Assembly (NCBI RefSeq): GCF_001645105.1
Contig: NZ_LKEG01000022.1
Location: 50,238 to 114,237 of the forward strand
Length of the DNA stretch: 64,000 nucleotides
Source: Pseudomonas marginalis
Lineage (GTDB): Bacteria; Pseudomonadota; Gammaproteobacteria; Pseudomonadales; Pseudomonadaceae
Reading direction: 5' to 3'
Notes under the pieces: model-generated
What the model was told of the DNA's origin: nothing
Databases searched by the model: none
The model's input: the letters and a program-made list of their open reading frames with translations, nothing else
In this document: piece by piece, positions 1 through 9,839 of the stretch
Position numbering within the stretch: position 1 is the stretch's first letter
Layout: each line of letters opens with the position of its first letter
Translations under genes and position numbers: made by a program

Positions 1-46
1 ACGCCATACCCAGAATTGTGTAGATACCGATCCCCCGATGAGGCCC

Positions 47-580
47 TCAGTCCACAAGCCTGCTGCGCAGGCTGTCGGACAACCCCTTGGGCGCCAACCA
101 TATCCCCAGGTAAGCCCTTGCCAGCGCGTCATTGCGGCTGCTGAACACCACCTGCCCATTGATCTCCAAATTCAGGCCACGGCCGGGACGAAAATCCAGG
201 GCGTAGCGATCACCGCTGCGGATGTTACGAAAGCTGGCGTGCAACTGGTCCAGCTCGGGCTTCAAACTTGCGCTGGCTTGCTGGCGCTCCAGGGTGGCCG
301 TGGCCGCCTTGATCACATCGCTGCGGTCGATATCGCGAAAGTAATACAACACAAGGCGCAGCGTCTTTTGCTGGTCCCACGCCTGCTTCGCACTCAGGTC
401 CGCCGGGGCATACAGCGCGGCCGCGTACACATCCGCCCAGAGGTAAGTGAGCACCGCCTGGTTTTTCAGCACCAATGCCTGGGACTGTGCCGGGAAGTCG
501 GCTTGCTTGAGCCGATCCGCCTCATTGGCGTGTGCGGTGATCGACAACATCAGCATTAAACAGAAAACTAGATGCCGCAT
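47..580 (-). CDS. Chalcone isomerase-like periplasmic protein
   Basis: 177 residues beginning with a clean Sec signal (hydrophobic FCLMLMLSITAHA, cleavage likely after AHA). The mature part resembles the bacterial chalcone-isomerase-like family: a strand-rich start (LVLKNQAVLTYLWADVYAAALY), then LVLYYFRDIDRSDVIKAA and a C-terminal YLGIWLAPKGLSDSLRSRL. Bacterial members are exported proteins of unknown role and are not expected to make flavonoids. It is a single gene, divergent from sthA, ending close to the window edge but complete. The family call is by motif recognition; the function is unknown. Confidence 0.75.
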   Translation of the reverse strand: MRHLVFCLMLMLSITAHANEADRLKQADFPAQSQALVLKNQAVLTYLWADVYAAALYAPADLSAKQAWDQQKTLRLVLYYFRDIDRSDVIKAATATLERQQASASLKPELDQLHASFRNIRSGDRYALDFRPGRGLNLEINGQVVFSSRNDALARAYLGIWLAPKGLSDSLRSRLVD

Positions 581-840
581 AATGGCCCGTCCCGAAAAGA
601 TCCGTGGCTACAGGTTAATTCATTTTCCGGCAGCGGCAGGGTTCAGGGATAATCTGCGCTGTGTAGTAAAGGCAAGACTGGCCTACGACGCGACCAAGGG
701 TTAATGTGCGCGGCGTTGCGCCTTATATAGACTGTGCCCCGGTTCACACACTTGAGCCAAATTGTCCTTCATGACCGCTGGCCGCGGCATGATTTAGCCC
801 GGCGTCCAACCGTACGCCTGGCCTGTTCTGAGGAGTACGC

Positions 841-2235
841 ATGGCTGTCTACAACTACGACGTGGTGGTACTGGGTTCCGGCCCGGCTGGAGAAGGTGCG
901 GCGATGAACGCCGCGAAAGCAGGGCGCAAGGTGGCGATGGTCGATAGCCGTCGCCAGGTCGGCGGTAACTGCACCCACCTGGGCACCATCCCGTCCAAGG
1001 CCTTGCGTCACTCGGTGCGCCAGATCATGCAGTTCAATACCAACCCGATGTTCCGGGCCATTGGTGAGCCGCGCTGGTTCTCGTTCCCGGACGTGCTCAA
1101 AAGCGCCGAGAAAGTCATCTCCAAGCAGGTTGCTTCGCGTACCGGCTACTACGCCCGTAACCGCGTCGACCTGTTCTTCGGCACCGGCAGCTTCGCCGAC
1201 GAGCAAACCGTCGAGGTGGTCTGCGCCAACGGCGTGGTCGAGAAGCTGGTGGCCAAGCACATCATCATCGCCACCGGGTCGCGCCCGTATCGCCCGGCGG
1301 ACATCGATTTCCACCACCCGCGTATCTACGATAGCGACACCATCCTGAGCCTGGGCCACACCCCGCGCAAACTGATCATCTACGGCGCCGGTGTGATCGG
1401 CTGTGAATACGCCTCGATCTTCAGCGGCCTGGGTGTGCTGGTGGAGCTGGTGGATAACCGCGACCAGTTGCTGAGCTTCCTCGACTCGGAAATTTCCCAG
1501 GCGTTGAGCTACCACTTCAGCAACAACAACATCACCGTGCGCCACAACGAAGAGTACGAGCGGGTCGAAGGCCTGGACAACGGGGTGATCCTGCACCTCA
1601 AGTCCGGCAAGAAGATCAAGGCCGACGCCTTGTTGTGGTGCAACGGCCGTACTGGCAACACCGACAAGCTGGGCATGGAAAACATCGGGGTCAAGGTCAA
1701 CAGCCGTGGCCAGATCGAGGTGGACGAGAACTACCGCACCTGCGTGACCAACATCTACGGCGCCGGTGACGTGATCGGCTGGCCGAGCCTGGCCAGTGCC
1801 GCGCACGACCAGGGCCGTTCGGCCGCTGGCAGCATTGTCGACAATGGCAGCTGGCGCTACGTGAACGACGTGCCGACCGGGATCTACACCATTCCGGAGA
1901 TCAGCTCGATCGGCAAGAACGAGCACGAACTGACCAAGGCCAAGGTGCCTTACGAAGTGGGCAAGGCGTTCTTCAAGAGCATGGCGCGTGCGCAGATCGC
2001 CGGCGAGCCGCAAGGCATGCTGAAGATCCTGTTCCACCGTGAAACCCTGGAAGTCCTCGGCGTGCATTGCTTCGGCTACCAAGCCTCGGAAATCGTGCAC
2101 ATCGGCCAGGCGATCATGAGCCAGCCGGGTGAGCAAAATACCCTCAAGTATTTTGTGAACACCACGTTCAACTACCCGACCATGGCGGAAGCCTATCGGG
2201 TCGCGGCCTACGACGGCCTCAACCGGCTTTTTTGA
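841..2235 (+). CDS. sthA: Soluble pyridine nucleotide transhydrogenase SthA
   Basis: 464-residue flavoprotein that exchanges reducing equivalents between NADPH and NAD+ in the cytoplasm. The N-terminal FAD motif ([10 protein letters not shown]), a second Rossmann motif ([14 protein letters not shown]) and the FAD-closing segment [11 protein letters not shown] are all present. The site where dihydrolipoamide dehydrogenase relatives carry a redox disulfide reads [13 protein letters not shown]: the first Cys is kept and the second is Thr, as expected for SthA, which does not use a disulfide. An AGGAG ribosome site lies 6 bases before the ATG. A single gene; a GC-rich hairpin without a T-tract follows at about 2242-2266. 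Confidence 0.96.
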   Translation: MAVYNYDVVVLGSGPAGEGAAMNAAKAGRKVAMVDSRRQVGGNCTHLGTIPSKALRHSVRQIMQFNTNPMFRAIGEPRWFSFPDVLKSAEKVISKQVASRTGYYARNRVDLFFGTGSFADEQTVEVVCANGVVEKLVAKHIIIATGSRPYRPADIDFHHPRIYDSDTILSLGHTPRKLIIYGAGVIGCEYASIFSGLGVLVELVDNRDQLLSFLDSEISQALSYHFSNNNITVRHNEEYERVEGLDNGVILHLKSGKKIKADALLWCNGRTGNTDKLGMENIGVKVNSRGQIEVDENYRTCVTNIYGAGDVIGWPSLASAAHDQGRSAAGSIVDNGSWRYVNDVPTGIYTIPEISSIGKNEHELTKAKVPYEVGKAFFKSMARAQIAGEPQGMLKILFHRETLEVLGVHCFGYQASEIVHIGQAIMSQPGEQNTLKYFVNTTFNYPTMAEAYRVAAYDGLNRLF

Positions 2236-2277
2236 GCGGCTCCGGCCGGTGGCCTGAGCCGGCCGGGGAGACCGATT

Positions 2278-3000
2278 TCAGTAATTCCCGAGAGTGGCAG
2301 TGGCCAAACCGGGAAAGTCTGTAATCAGGCTATCTACGCCGAAGTCGGCGAGCCTGCGCATCAGCGCGGGTTCGTTGACTGTCCACACGGACACGTGCAA
2401 GCCCTGGCGCTGGGCTTTTTCCAGGCGCTCCGGGGTGCACAACGTCCAGTTCAACGCCAGATACTCACAGCCATAGTTCTGCGCGACCTTCAACGGGTCG
2501 AGCCAGGCATATTCGGCGACCAGGCCGCGTGACAGGTCCGGGGTGAGTTCAACCGCCGCTTTCAGCACTTCCCGCGAGCTTGAGGTCACGGTGACCTTGT
2601 CCATCAGACCGAAACGTACGGCCATCTCACGGATCGCCAGCACGGTGGTGGCGGCGCGGGTGCGCGAAGCGCTTTTGACTTCCAGTTGCCAATGATCGAA
2701 GTCGCACTGTTCGAACAGTTCTTCCAGGCGCGGGATCGGGCAGGGCTTGACCCAGCCCGGGCCGCCTTTGCGCGCGTCCATCTTCACCAGGTCTGCCGCT
2801 GAATACTCGACGACTTTGCCGCGCCGGTCGGCGGTGCGCTTGAGGGTCGGGTCGTGGATGACCATCAGCTCGCCGTCCATGGACAGGTGCAAATCCAGTT
2901 CGCAGCGGCGTACACCGTGCTTGAGGCACTCCTGGAAGCTGGTCAGGGTGTTTTCCGGTGCTTCGCCTTTGGCACCGCGGTGGCCGTAGATCAGGGTCAC
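2278..3000 (-). CDS. Glycerophosphodiester phosphodiesterase
   Basis: 240 residues, a cytosolic-type GDPD (UgpQ-like, no signal peptide). It hydrolyses glycerophosphodiesters to glycerol-3-phosphate and an alcohol. The metal/active-site set is visible: YGHRGAKGEAPENT at the start, ELDLHLSMDGELMVIHDPTLKRT, LEVKS, and the closing SVWTVNEPALMRRLADFGVDSLITDFP. The start codon is GTG at 3000, supported by GGAG five bases upstream. It converges on sthA and lies just downstream of the PilZ gene on the same strand, with which it may be co-transcribed. Confidence 0.92.
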   Translation of the reverse strand: MTLIYGHRGAKGEAPENTLTSFQECLKHGVRRCELDLHLSMDGELMVIHDPTLKRTADRRGKVVEYSAADLVKMDARKGGPGWVKPCPIPRLEELFEQCDFDHWQLEVKSASRTRAATTVLAIREMAVRFGLMDKVTVTSSSREVLKAAVELTPDLSRGLVAEYAWLDPLKVAQNYGCEYLALNWTLCTPERLEKAQRQGLHVSVWTVNEPALMRRLADFGVDSLITDFPGLATATLGNY

Positions 3001-3046
3001 AGTTGCTCCTTTACGCCAGGTCGTCCGGCGGGGTGAATTCGAGAGT

Positions 3047-3631
3047 TCAGGTGTCTTGGGCGTCGCTTTGTTCCCGCGCCAGGCGCCGTTCCTGGGCCTG
3101 TTTCTGCAAAATGTAGCGCGCCAGCAGTTGGCGCTGGGCGTCGGTCATGGCTTCGAATTCCGTGCCGACGTCAAAGCCTGTGCCTTTGGGATCGCAATGG
3201 GTGACCCGCGCGCGCAGCAGCAGGCCGAGTGCCTGGGGCATCAGCACCAGCTTGACCGCCAGGTGGGCGCCGGCCGGCAGGGGGGTGGGGTGTTGGAAGT
3301 CGATGCCACCTTCGGAAATGATCACCGGCTGCGGAGCGCCGACCTCATCCAGCAAGCCGCGCGCCATGATCTGGCTGAGCAGGTCGACACGTTTGTTCTG
3401 CACACGCAGGAAGGCCGCGAGGGTGCGATCCTTCTCGCTGAGCTGGCGTAGCAGGTGCTGGGCCTCGAATTCACTCAGGTGCAACTCGCTGAGCAGATTG
3501 AAGAGTGGCGAATCATCCAGCAACACTTCCTTGCTCGCTGCTTCGGGGGCAGACAGGCTTTTGATTTGGAGTGCGATCATGTCGTCGATACGGTAGTATT
3601 CGCGGCGCTCTTCTTCATCTAATGTCGACAT
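3047..3631 (-). CDS. PilZ domain protein
   Basis: 194 residues. The N-terminus carries the arginine motif of PilZ c-di-GMP binders (RREYYRID), followed by a helical middle with an acidic LLDDSPLFNLLSELHLSEFEAQHLLRQL-type region and then the second PilZ element (VIISEGGIDF, matching the xSxxG part) and a barrel with PLPAGAHLAVKL and HCDPKGTGFDVGTEF. The two halves of the domain are separated by roughly 100 residues, so this is a PilZ with an inserted helical segment. Probably a c-di-GMP responsive cytoplasmic effector; partner unknown. Divergent from the lol genes. Confidence 0.8.
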   Translation of the reverse strand: MSTLDEEERREYYRIDDMIALQIKSLSAPEAASKEVLLDDSPLFNLLSELHLSEFEAQHLLRQLSEKDRTLAAFLRVQNKRVDLLSQIMARGLLDEVGAPQPVIISEGGIDFQHPTPLPAGAHLAVKLVLMPQALGLLLRARVTHCDPKGTGFDVGTEFEAMTDAQRQLLARYILQKQAQERRLAREQSDAQDT

Positions 3632-3725
3632 GGCGAACCCCAGGTAACGGTAATGGTCTGAGTGTAAAGCTGCTTACCAGACCCCGCCACCGGGACGTCT
3701 TCTTTTCCTCCGAACAAGCCCCGAC

Positions 3726-4976
3726 ATGTTCAGACCTCTCTTCGTATTTATCGGCACGCGTTATACCCGTGCAAAGCGCCGCAATCATTTTGTGTCGTTC
3801 ATTTCCCTCACCTCGATGATCGGGCTCGCCTTGGGCGTGGTCGTGATGATCGTGGTGCTGTCGGTCATGAACGGCTTCGATCATGAGATGCGCACCCGCG
3901 TGCTGGGCATGGTGCCCCACGCGACCATCGAGGGCGATGCGCCCATCAGCGACTGGCAAAGCCTGGCGGCCAAGGTCAAGCAGAACCCCAAGGTGCTGGC
4001 GGTTGCGCCCTTCACCCAGATGCAGGGGTTGCTGACCAATGACGGCAAGGTGCAGAAGATCCTGCTCAATGCCATCGACCCGGCCCAGGAACGCAACGTC
4101 TCGATCATCGACAAGTTCATGTTGCAGGGCAAGCTCGACGACCTGGCGCCCGGCAGCTTCGGCATCGTGATCGGCGACAAGGCGGCGGCCAAGCTCGGCG
4201 TGGGCCTCGGCGATAAGCTGACCTTCGTCGCGCCGGAAGTCACCGTGACCCCGGCCGGCATGTTCCCGCGCATGAAGCGCTTTACCGTGGTCGGCACCTT
4301 CCACGTTGGCGCCGGCGAGATCGACGGCTACCTCGGCCTGACGAACCTCACTGACCTGGCGCGCCTGCATCGCTGGCAGCCGGACCAGGTGCAGGGCCTG
4401 CGCCTGAAGTTCAACGACCTGTTCGACGCACCGCGCGGCGCCTGGGAAATCGCCCAGCACCTGGGTGAAAGCCAGTACTACGCCCGCGACTGGACCCGTA
4501 CCCACGGCAACCTGTACCAGGCCATCCGCATGGAAAAAGCCATGATCGGCCTGCTGTTGCTGCTGATCGTCGCCGTGGCGGCCTTCAACATCATCTCCAC
4601 GCTGGTGATGGTGGTGAACGACAAGAAGGGCGATATCGCCATCCTGCGTACCCTCGGCGCCACGCCGGGGCAGATCATGGCGATCTTCATGGTGCAGGGC
4701 ACCGTGATCGGCGTGGTCGGCACGTTGATCGGTACGGCCGTCGGCATTCTGGCTGCGTTGAACGTGAGTGCCGCCATCGCCGGCCTCGAAACCCTGATCG
4801 GCCACAAGTTTCTCAACGCCGACGTTTACTTCATCGACTACTTGCCGTCCCAGGTTCAGGCCCAGGACGTGTTGATGGTGGGCGGCGCTGCGTTGGTCCT
4901 GAGTTTCCTTGCCACCCTGTATCCAGCCTGGCGCGCGGCACGTACCCAGCCAGCACAGGCCTTACGTTATGAGTGA
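3726..4976 (+). CDS. lolC: Lipoprotein-releasing ABC permease LolC/LolE family (first copy)
   Basis: 416 residues with the MacB/FtsX-type layout of LolC/E: cytoplasmic start ([20 protein letters not shown]), TM1 near residues 25-48, a large periplasmic domain, then three TM segments near 270-300, 320-345 and 375-400. LolCDE extracts outer-membrane lipoproteins from the inner membrane and hands them to LolA. The stop overlaps the start of lolD by 8 bp, so the two are translationally coupled. The sequence is strikingly similar along its whole length to the permease at 5729, which points to an old duplication giving the C and E subunits. Which copy is C and which is E is assigned by order only. 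Confidence 0.9.
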   Translation: MFRPLFVFIGTRYTRAKRRNHFVSFISLTSMIGLALGVVVMIVVLSVMNGFDHEMRTRVLGMVPHATIEGDAPISDWQSLAAKVKQNPKVLAVAPFTQMQGLLTNDGKVQKILLNAIDPAQERNVSIIDKFMLQGKLDDLAPGSFGIVIGDKAAAKLGVGLGDKLTFVAPEVTVTPAGMFPRMKRFTVVGTFHVGAGEIDGYLGLTNLTDLARLHRWQPDQVQGLRLKFNDLFDAPRGAWEIAQHLGESQYYARDWTRTHGNLYQAIRMEKAMIGLLLLLIVAVAAFNIISTLVMVVNDKKGDIAILRTLGATPGQIMAIFMVQGTVIGVVGTLIGTAVGILAALNVSAAIAGLETLIGHKFLNADVYFIDYLPSQVQAQDVLMVGGAALVLSFLATLYPAWRAARTQPAQALRYE

Positions 4977-5667
4977 ATCGGGCATGAGTGAAAAAGCAAT
5001 CCTGAGCTGCCGCAACCTGGGCAAATCCTACGAGGAAGGCCCGGAATCGGTAGTGGTGTTGTCCAACCTGCAACTTGAGCTGCACCCTGGCGAACGCGTG
5101 GCGATCGTCGGCAGTTCCGGTTCCGGCAAAAGCACCTTGCTGAACCTGCTGGGCGGCCTTGATACGCCGTCCCAGGGCAGCGTGTGGCTGGCCGGTGAAG
5201 AGCTGTCGGCCCTCGGTGAGAAGGCTCGTGGGCAACTGCGCAACCGTTCGTTGGGCTTTGTGTACCAGTTCCACCATTTGCTGCCGGAATTCACCGCCCT
5301 GGAAAACGTGTGCATGCCGCTGTTGATCGGCAAGACCGCGATCCCGCAAGCCCGCCAGCGTGCCCAGGCCCTGCTGGAGCGTGTCGGCCTCGGCCATCGC
5401 CTGGAGCACAAGCCGGCGGAGCTGTCCGGCGGCGAGCGTCAGCGTGTGGCGATTGCCCGTGCCCTGGTCAACAACCCAGGCCTGGTGATGCTCGATGAGC
5501 CCACCGGCAACCTCGACTCCCACACCGCCCAGGGCATCAAGGACTTGATGCTGGAACTGAGCACCCAGATGCGCACCGCGTTCCTGGTGGTGACCCATGA
5601 CATGAGCATGGCCCGGCAGATGGACCGCGTGTTGCACCTGCAGGAAGGTCATCTGGTCGCCATCTGA
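4969..5667 (+). CDS. lolD: Lipoprotein-releasing ABC ATPase LolD
   Basis: 232-residue ATPase with Walker [19 protein letters not shown], signature [15 protein letters not shown] and Walker [13 protein letters not shown]. The Q-loop is in [17 protein letters not shown], the LolD/MacB-type sequence. The ATG at 4969 lies inside the end of lolC (8 bp overlap); a second in-frame ATG at 4984 is possible. It energises lipoprotein release by the two flanking permeases. A factor-independent terminator lies 8 bp after the stop. Confidence 0.94.
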   Translation: MSESGMSEKAILSCRNLGKSYEEGPESVVVLSNLQLELHPGERVAIVGSSGSGKSTLLNLLGGLDTPSQGSVWLAGEELSALGEKARGQLRNRSLGFVYQFHHLLPEFTALENVCMPLLIGKTAIPQARQRAQALLERVGLGHRLEHKPAELSGGERQRVAIARALVNNPGLVMLDEPTGNLDSHTAQGIKDLMLELSTQMRTAFLVVTHDMSMARQMDRVLHLQEGHLVAI

Positions 5668-5675
5668 CCCGTTTC

Positions 5676-5705
5676 AAGCCCGGCGCCTTAAGCGCTGGGC
5701 TTTTT
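5676..5705 (+). terminator. Intrinsic terminator between lolD and lolE
   Basis: Stem AAGCCCGGCGC with GCGCTGGGCTT (one G-T pair) around a 5-base loop, followed directly by a T-rich run. It sits inside what would otherwise be one lolCDE operon, so lolE may be partly attenuated or have its own promoter. Confidence 0.65.
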
Positions 5706-5728
5706 CATTTTTTCAACGGTGCCCGCGA

Positions 5729-6973
5729 ATGTTCAGACCGTTATCGATTTTCATCGGCACGCGCTATACCCGCGCCAAGCGCCGCAACCGTTTTGTCTCG
5801 TTTATCTCGATGACCTCGATGATCGGCCTCGCCCTGGGCGTGCTGGCGATGATCGTAGTGCTGTCGGTGATGAACGGCTTCCAGCGCGAAATGAGCTCGC
5901 GCATCCTTGGCATGGTGCCCCACGCGACCATCGTCGGCGTGAACCCGATCAACGATTGGCAGCCCGTGGCCGCCGCCGCGATGAAGAACCCGGAAGTGAC
6001 CGCGGCAGTGCCCTTCACGCAGATGGACGGCATGTTCTCCTACAAGGGCGCCATGCAGCCGATCGAGATCAGCGGCATCGACCCGGCACAGGAAGGCAAG
6101 GTGTCGATCGTCGCCCAGCATATCGTGCGCGGCAAACTGGATGACCTGAAGCCTGGCGAGTTCGGCGTGGTGGTCGGCGAAATCACCGCCCGGCGCTTCC
6201 GCCTCAATGTGGGCGACAAGTTGACCCTGATCGTGCCGGAAATCAGCACCGCGCCGGGGGGCATCACCCCGCGCATGCAGCGCTTGAACGTGGTGGGGAT
6301 CTTCAAGGTCGGCGCCGAACTGGACGGCTCCATGGCCATGATCCACATGGCCGACGCCGCAGAGATCCAGCATTGGCAGCCGAACCAGGTGCAAAGCGTG
6401 CGCCTGGCGGTGAAAGACCTGTATGCGGCGCCCAAGGTCTCGGCGGACATCGCCGCCAGCCTGGGCGCCGGCTACAAGCCGGATGACTGGACCCACACCC
6501 AGGGCAGCCTGTTCAGCGCAATGAAAATGGAAAAGACCATGATCGGCTTGCTGTTGCTGATGATCGTCGCCGTGGCTGCGTTCAACATCATTGCCACGCT
6601 GATTATGGTGGTGAACGACAAGGGCGCGGACATCGCGATCCTGCGTACCATCGGCGCGACGCCGCGGCAGATCATGGCGATCTTCATGGTGCAGGGCACC
6701 GTGATCGGTGTCGTCGGCACCTTGATCGGCGGCATCCTGGGTGTGATTGCGGCGCTGAATGTAAGTGAGCTGGTGGGCTGGCTGGAACGGGTTACCGGGC
6801 AGCATATCTTCAGTTCGGATGTGTATTTTGTCAGCAACCTGCCTTCGGAGCTGCAAGGCGGGGATGTGCTGCTGATCTGCACGGCCGGGTTTGTGTTGAG
6901 CTTTTTGGCGACGATTTATCCGGCGTATCGGGCGGCGAAGATTGAGCCGGCGCATGCCTTGAGATATTCGTAA
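5729..6973 (+). CDS. lolE: Lipoprotein-releasing ABC permease LolC/LolE family (second copy)
   Basis: 414 residues with the same fold and nearly the same N-terminus as the permease at 3726 ([20 protein letters not shown]). TM1 is near residues 25-48, the periplasmic domain spans about 50-265, and three TM segments fall in the C-terminal third, ending AYRAAKIEPAHALRYS. It is the partner subunit of the LolCDE complex in the inner membrane. The gene starts 61 bp after lolD, on the far side of a terminator hairpin, and is followed by a REPIN. Confidence 0.9.
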   Translation: MFRPLSIFIGTRYTRAKRRNRFVSFISMTSMIGLALGVLAMIVVLSVMNGFQREMSSRILGMVPHATIVGVNPINDWQPVAAAAMKNPEVTAAVPFTQMDGMFSYKGAMQPIEISGIDPAQEGKVSIVAQHIVRGKLDDLKPGEFGVVVGEITARRFRLNVGDKLTLIVPEISTAPGGITPRMQRLNVVGIFKVGAELDGSMAMIHMADAAEIQHWQPNQVQSVRLAVKDLYAAPKVSADIAASLGAGYKPDDWTHTQGSLFSAMKMEKTMIGLLLLMIVAVAAFNIIATLIMVVNDKGADIAILRTIGATPRQIMAIFMVQGTVIGVVGTLIGGILGVIAALNVSELVGWLERVTGQHIFSSDVYFVSNLPSELQGGDVLLICTAGFVLSFLATIYPAYRAAKIEPAHALRYS

Positions 6974-6982
6974 GATTCAAGA

Positions 6983-7066
6983 CCGCTATCGGGGGCAAGC
7001 CCCCTCCCACAGTTTGAATATATTCACGCATCACAATGTGGGAGGGGGCTTGCCCCCGATAGGGCC
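6983..7066. repeat. REPIN (paired inverted REP palindromes)
   Basis: Two REP elements in inverted orientation, CTATCGGGGGCAAGCCCC-type on the left and its reverse complement on the right, separated by a short unique spacer. It lies between the convergent lolE and copS-like genes, the usual extragenic site. Confidence 0.9.
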
Positions 7067-7079
7067 GGTACCGCTTGCA

Positions 7080-8426
7080 TCAATCTCCGCCGGGCAACTC
7101 AATCACAAACCGCGTCCACCCCGCCCCAGACTCACAATAAATCCTCCCTCCATGCGCCCGCACAATCGACTGGATAATCGCCAACCCCAGCCCCGCATGC
7201 TCGCTGCTGCCTTCATGCCGCGCCGGGTCCGCCCGGTAGAACCGATCAAACAACCTCGGTAACAACTGTGCTGGAATGCCTTCCCCGGTGTTTTCAACCG
7301 TGAGCGTCACGCCGTCCACCATGCGCACCCGCACTTCGCCGCCCGCTGGAGTAAACCGCAGGGCGTTATCGAGCAGGTTCGACAGTGCCCGGCGCAACAT
7401 GCCGCGATCACCCATCGTGTGAGCTGTGCCTTCGCGCACCAGGCTGACGTGGGCGTCTTCGGCCAGCAACGCGAAAAACTCCAGCAACGCCTCCACTTCA
7501 TCTGCCAGCGCCAGAGGCTCGCGCTTAGGCACCAGCAATCCATGATCCGCCTTGGCCAGGTACAACATGTCATTGACCAACTGCGCCATCCATTGCAGCT
7601 CTTCCAGGTTGCTGTGCAGCGCCTCGCGGTAATCCTCCAGCGGCCGTGGCTGAGTGAGGATGACCTGGGTCTGGGTCAGCAGGTTCGATAACGGCGTGCG
7701 CAGTTCGTGGGCGATGTCGGCGGAGAACGCCGAGAGGCGCTGGAACGCATCGTCCAGGCGGCCGAGCATGGCGTTGAAGGTTTGAGCCAGTTCGGCCAGT
7801 TCCACCGGCATGTGCTGCTGGGGCAGGCGCTGCGTCAGGGAGTGGGCAGACACACTCGCGGCCACTTCCCCCATGCGTCGTAACGGTCGCAGGCCACTGC
7901 GGGCGGCCCATGCACCGAGCAGGGCGGTCGCCAGGGCTGACAGGCCGACGGTGAGCCAGATCAGATGCTGCATGCGTTGCAGGAAATGCTGGTGGTGAGT
8001 GATATCGAGCACCAGCGTCAACTGTGGCGAGTCGGGTTGGTTTGCCCGCAACGGTGTGTTGTAGACGCGGTAGTCGGTGCCGGCGTTTTGCAGGCTGTGC
8101 AGGCCGGGGCCGGTGGGCAGATTGACGCCGGGCGCACCGTCAAACCAGCGCTGGCCTTGGGCGGTGACGCGCAGCGCCAGCTCGGGTTGACGATTGAGCT
8201 CGGCGCGCAGTTGGGCTTCACGTTGCGCGAACAATTCTGGCGAGTCGACACCCTGCAAGGTGCTGCGCAGCGCCACCAACTGGCTGTCGAGCTGTTGCTG
8301 GTCCAGCTCAATGAAGTGCGCCTCGCTGGCGCGGTTGAACAGCACGCCCGCGATCAGCGACACCACCGCCGTGCAGGCCGCGAACAGCAGCGCCAGGCGA
8401 CTGGCCAGGGACAGGCGCTTGATCAA
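7080..8426 (-). CDS. Heavy-metal sensor histidine kinase (CopS/CusS type)
   Basis: 448 residues: TM1 at about 10-30, a periplasmic sensor domain, TM2 near 150-170, HAMP, HisKA with [19 protein letters not shown] and an HATPase with NLLDNALRF and [16 protein letters not shown]. The translation start is a TTG overlapping the regulator's stop (TTGA), supported by GGAGGAG eight bases upstream, so expression is coupled to the response regulator. With the neighbouring regulator and the cupredoxin gene it forms a likely copper-sensing unit. Metal specificity is inferred from context. Confidence 0.88.
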   Translation of the reverse strand: MIKRLSLASRLALLFAACTAVVSLIAGVLFNRASEAHFIELDQQQLDSQLVALRSTLQGVDSPELFAQREAQLRAELNRQPELALRVTAQGQRWFDGAPGVNLPTGPGLHSLQNAGTDYRVYNTPLRANQPDSPQLTLVLDITHHQHFLQRMQHLIWLTVGLSALATALLGAWAARSGLRPLRRMGEVAASVSAHSLTQRLPQQHMPVELAELAQTFNAMLGRLDDAFQRLSAFSADIAHELRTPLSNLLTQTQVILTQPRPLEDYREALHSNLEELQWMAQLVNDMLYLAKADHGLLVPKREPLALADEVEALLEFFALLAEDAHVSLVREGTAHTMGDRGMLRRALSNLLDNALRFTPAGGEVRVRMVDGVTLTVENTGEGIPAQLLPRLFDRFYRADPARHEGSSEHAGLGLAIIQSIVRAHGGRIYCESGAGWTRFVIELPGGD

Positions 8427-9103
8427 TTGACGCGCTCCTCCAGCACATAACCCATGCCGCGCACGGTGTGGATCAATTTATTCGGGAAGTTATCGTCGAC
8501 TTTCAGGCGCAGGCGGCGGATTGCCACTTCGATAATGTTGGTGTCGCTGTCGAAGTTCATGTCCCACACCTGGGAGGCGATCAGCGATTTGGGCAGCACT
8601 TCGCCCTGGCGGCGCAGCAGCAGTTCGAGCAGGGAAAACTCCTTGGCCGTCAGGTCGATGCGCTGGCCGTCCCGCTCGACGCGACGGCGGATCAGGTCCA
8701 GGCGCAGATCGGCCAGTTGCAATGCGGTTTCCTGCGGCGTGCTGCTGCCACGGCGCAACAGGCTGCGCACGCGCGCCAGCAGTTCGGAGAAGGCGAAGGG
8801 TTTGACCAAGTAGTCGTCGGCACCCAGTTCCAGGCCGTGCACGCGGTCTTCCACGGCGTCGCGGGCGGTCAGGAACAGTACCGGGATGTCCAGGCCTGCC
8901 GTGCGCACGGCCTGGAGGATCTGCCAGCCATCACGGCCCGGCAGCATCACATCGAGGATCAACAGGTCGTAGGCGCCGGTCAGTGCCAGGTGCTGACCGC
9001 TGGTACCGTCGGCCACCAGTTCGGTGGTAAACCCCGCCTCCGTCAGGCCCTGGCGCAGGTACTGGCCGGTTTTGGGTTGGTCTTCGACGATCAGCAGTTT
9101 CAT
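8423..9103 (-). CDS. Heavy-metal response regulator (CopR/CusR type, OmpR family)
   Basis: 226 residues. The receiver domain has the acidic pair in [11 protein letters not shown], phospho-acceptor Asp51 in [13 protein letters not shown] and the KPF lysine. The winged-helix C-terminus ends [24 protein letters not shown], characteristic of CopR/CusR/PcoR. It is the first gene of the pair and is divergent from the cupredoxin gene, whose promoter it probably controls. Confidence 0.92.
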   Translation of the reverse strand: MKLLIVEDQPKTGQYLRQGLTEAGFTTELVADGTSGQHLALTGAYDLLILDVMLPGRDGWQILQAVRTAGLDIPVLFLTARDAVEDRVHGLELGADDYLVKPFAFSELLARVRSLLRRGSSTPQETALQLADLRLDLIRRRVERDGQRIDLTAKEFSLLELLLRRQGEVLPKSLIASQVWDMNFDSDTNIIEVAIRRLRLKVDDNFPNKLIHTVRGMGYVLEERVN

Positions 9104-9257
9104 GGGCGGCTCTTGGCAACGGGTGACGACGGCTTTATACCCTGGGTGCCAGGGCAGGGGGGTAACCTGACAAAGTTGTAATCTAGCAGTCAGTTGGCTG
9201 GCAGCGGCGCACGCTTAGAGTGTGCCCCAGGTGAGTCAGATATTTTGGAGAAGAATG

Positions 9258-9770
9258 ATGGCATTGCGTAAACCCCTGTTGTTGGCGACGTGCCTGCTGG
9301 CGTTGAGTGTTGAGGCGATGGCTGATGCCGCCCACACCTATGCGTTCGGCGAGGCTGCACCCGCGAGCAAGGCCACGCGTACCGTGGAAGTGACGCTGCA
9401 GGACATTTCCTTTTCGCCCAAGTCCATTGACGTAAAAGCCGGTGAGACGGTGCGCTTTGTACTGGTCAACAAGGGCCAGTTGCTGCACGAATTCAACCTG
9501 GGCGATGCGGCAATGCATGCCGAGCATCAGAAGGAAATGTTGCAGATGCAGGCCAGTGGCATGCTCACTTCCACGGGCATGGGCAAGATGGATCATAGCG
9601 CCATGGGCCATGGTGATATGAAACACGACGATCCCAATAGCGTATTGGTCGAGCCCGGCAAAACCGCCGAGCTGACCTGGACCTTCACCAAGGCCACGGG
9701 CCTGGAGTTTGCCTGCAACCTGCCGGGGCATTACCAGGCGGGCATGGTCGGCACGCTCAACGTCGATTGA
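9258..9770 (+). CDS. Periplasmic cupredoxin with Met/His-rich insert
   Basis: About 170 residues with a signal peptide (LLLATCLLALSVEAMA) and a plastocyanin-like copper domain: first His ligand in LLHEFNLG, then Cys, His and Met in CNLPGHYQAGM. Between them, around residues 85-125, is a Met/His-rich loop (AMHAEHQKEMLQMQASGM and MDHSAMGHGDMKHDD) of the kind that binds extra copper. GGAG lies 7 bases before the chosen ATG; an adjacent ATG at 9255 is the alternative. It is divergent from the CopRS-like pair and is probably induced by it for copper tolerance or delivery. Confidence 0.85.
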   Translation: MALRKPLLLATCLLALSVEAMADAAHTYAFGEAAPASKATRTVEVTLQDISFSPKSIDVKAGETVRFVLVNKGQLLHEFNLGDAAMHAEHQKEMLQMQASGMLTSTGMGKMDHSAMGHGDMKHDDPNSVLVEPGKTAELTWTFTKATGLEFACNLPGHYQAGMVGTLNVD

Positions 9771-9839
9771 TCCGCTGGCGCTTAGGCGCGGGGGCAAAGG
9801 CTGGTAGACTGGCGCGGTTTATTTAGCCAGGTTTCCGCC

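Noticed and set aside
2242..2266. GC-rich hairpin after sthA as a terminator
   Set aside because: Strong CCGGCCGG stem but no T-tract; it could be a processing or Rho-related structure and is not listed as a terminator.
6983..7066. Palindromic repeats that might suggest a CRISPR array
   Set aside because: The repeats are single inverted pairs scattered between genes, not regularly spaced direct repeats; no cas genes are present.
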